From the NCBI GenBank assembly GCA_025141015.1, contig CP081098.1:2486501-2550500 (forward strand): a stretch of DNA of 64,000 bases. Reading direction: 5' to 3'. The notes under the pieces were generated by a model. It made no database searches. It was not told the DNA's origin and was given only the letters and a program-made list of their open reading frames with translations. Position numbers and translations under genes: made by a program. Origin of the DNA: Rhodobacteraceae bacterium M382. GTDB lineage: Bacteria; Pseudomonadota; Alphaproteobacteria; Rhodobacterales; Rhodobacteraceae. Shown here piece after piece: positions 63,740 through 64,000 of the stretch. Position 1 is the first letter of the stretch. Each line of letters starts with the position of its first letter.

Positions 63740-64000
63740 ATGACCACTTTTGACGACCGCGAATCCGCATTCGAAGCCAAATTTGCCCATGACGAAGAGA
63801 TGCAGTTCAAGGCACAAGCCCGCTGCAACAAACTCCTCGGCCTATGGGCCGCCGAATTGATGGGCAAATCCGGTGACGACGCAGAAGCCTATGCCAAGAC
63901 CGTCGTGATTGCCGATTTCGAGGAAGCCGGCCATGAAGATGTCGTGCGCAAGATCACAGCAGATCTCGAAGGCAAGGTGACCTCGGATGAAATCCGCGCC
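63740..64000 (+). CDS. ATPase inhibitor subunit zeta (DUF1476), cut by window end
   Basis: 87 residues are visible of about 105. The sequence [27 protein letters not shown] is the N-terminal inhibitory segment of the alphaproteobacterial zeta subunit, which blocks F1-ATPase rotation in the hydrolytic direction. The remainder, [14 protein letters not shown], is also typical. AAAGGGG precedes ATG 63740. The frame remains open at the right edge. It is divergent from purC. Confidence 0.9.
   Translation, partial: MTTFDDRESAFEAKFAHDEEMQFKAQARCNKLLGLWAAELMGKSGDDAEAYAKTVVIADFEEAGHEDVVRKITADLEGKVTSDEIRA

Overview
The window comes from an alphaproteobacterium of the Rhodobacterales, most likely a marine Roseobacter-group member. 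The support is the gene content: a DMSP demethylase (dmdA) with acuI beside it, a trgA-trgB-cysK tellurite-resistance cluster as described in Rhodobacter, ornithine-lipid genes (olsB-olsA), ChpT, an SspB-alpha type adaptor, a circularly permuted (two-piece) tmRNA gene and the alphaproteobacterial ATPase zeta subunit. I see no rRNA operon, CRISPR array, prophage or intact insertion sequence. The window is mostly tightly packed core chromosome, with several accessory-looking blocks.

Layout. 1-4.1 kb: two acyl-CoA dehydrogenase genes (one cut by the window edge), a zinc-free quinone oxidoreductase, and aroQ overlapping a LuxR-type regulator. 4.1-9.0 kb: a candidate small RNA, rpsB-tsf, the olsB-olsA ornithine-lipid pair, a DUF3553 gene and divergent chpT. 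9.1-16.7 kb: a long minus-strand run of rplU (with an unusual C-terminal extension), rpmA, a LysE exporter, a GNAT acetyltransferase, obg, proB and proA, preceded by two DUF2059 secreted paralogues. 16.8-22.7 kb: tRNA-Ser(CGA) and a four-gene overlapping operon for polyprenol-linked sugar transfer in the membrane. 22.9-29.2 kb: an AraC regulator divergent from two paralogous secreted amidohydrolases, a secreted metallophosphoesterase and an OprB-like porin, which looks like a periplasmic scavenging system.

29.8-39.8 kb: tRNA-Ser(GGA), then a minus-strand block of class V aminotransferase, photolyase, cyclopropane-fatty-acid synthase family enzyme, trgA, trgB, cysK, a large MscS channel and an AlaX editing protein. 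40.0-43.7 kb: the DMSP locus, with dmdA-acuI on one strand and a GntR regulator plus an orphan ectoine-synthase-like gene on the other, separated by a perfect 15-bp tandem repeat that may be an operator. 43.7-46.9 kb: the permuted ssrA gene, the chromate pair chrB-chrA, and sspB, whose product is expected to deliver ssrA-tagged proteins to ClpXP.

47-64 kb: a secreted hypothetical, fumC, three tiny genes (DUF4169, ribbon-helix-helix, unknown), a cytochrome P450 overlapping a membrane alpha/beta hydrolase, ccdA, tusA, rne with a long leader, a HAD phosphatase, a DctB-DctD type two-component pair whose regulator lacks the sigma-54 GAFTGA loop, purC-purS-purQ, and the start of the ATPase zeta gene.

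The most interesting items are the divergent orphan EctC beside DMSP demethylation, the amidohydrolase/phosphoesterase/porin cluster, the membrane glycosylation operon, the extended ribosomal protein L21, the GAFTGA-less DctD and the candidate small RNA upstream of tsf.
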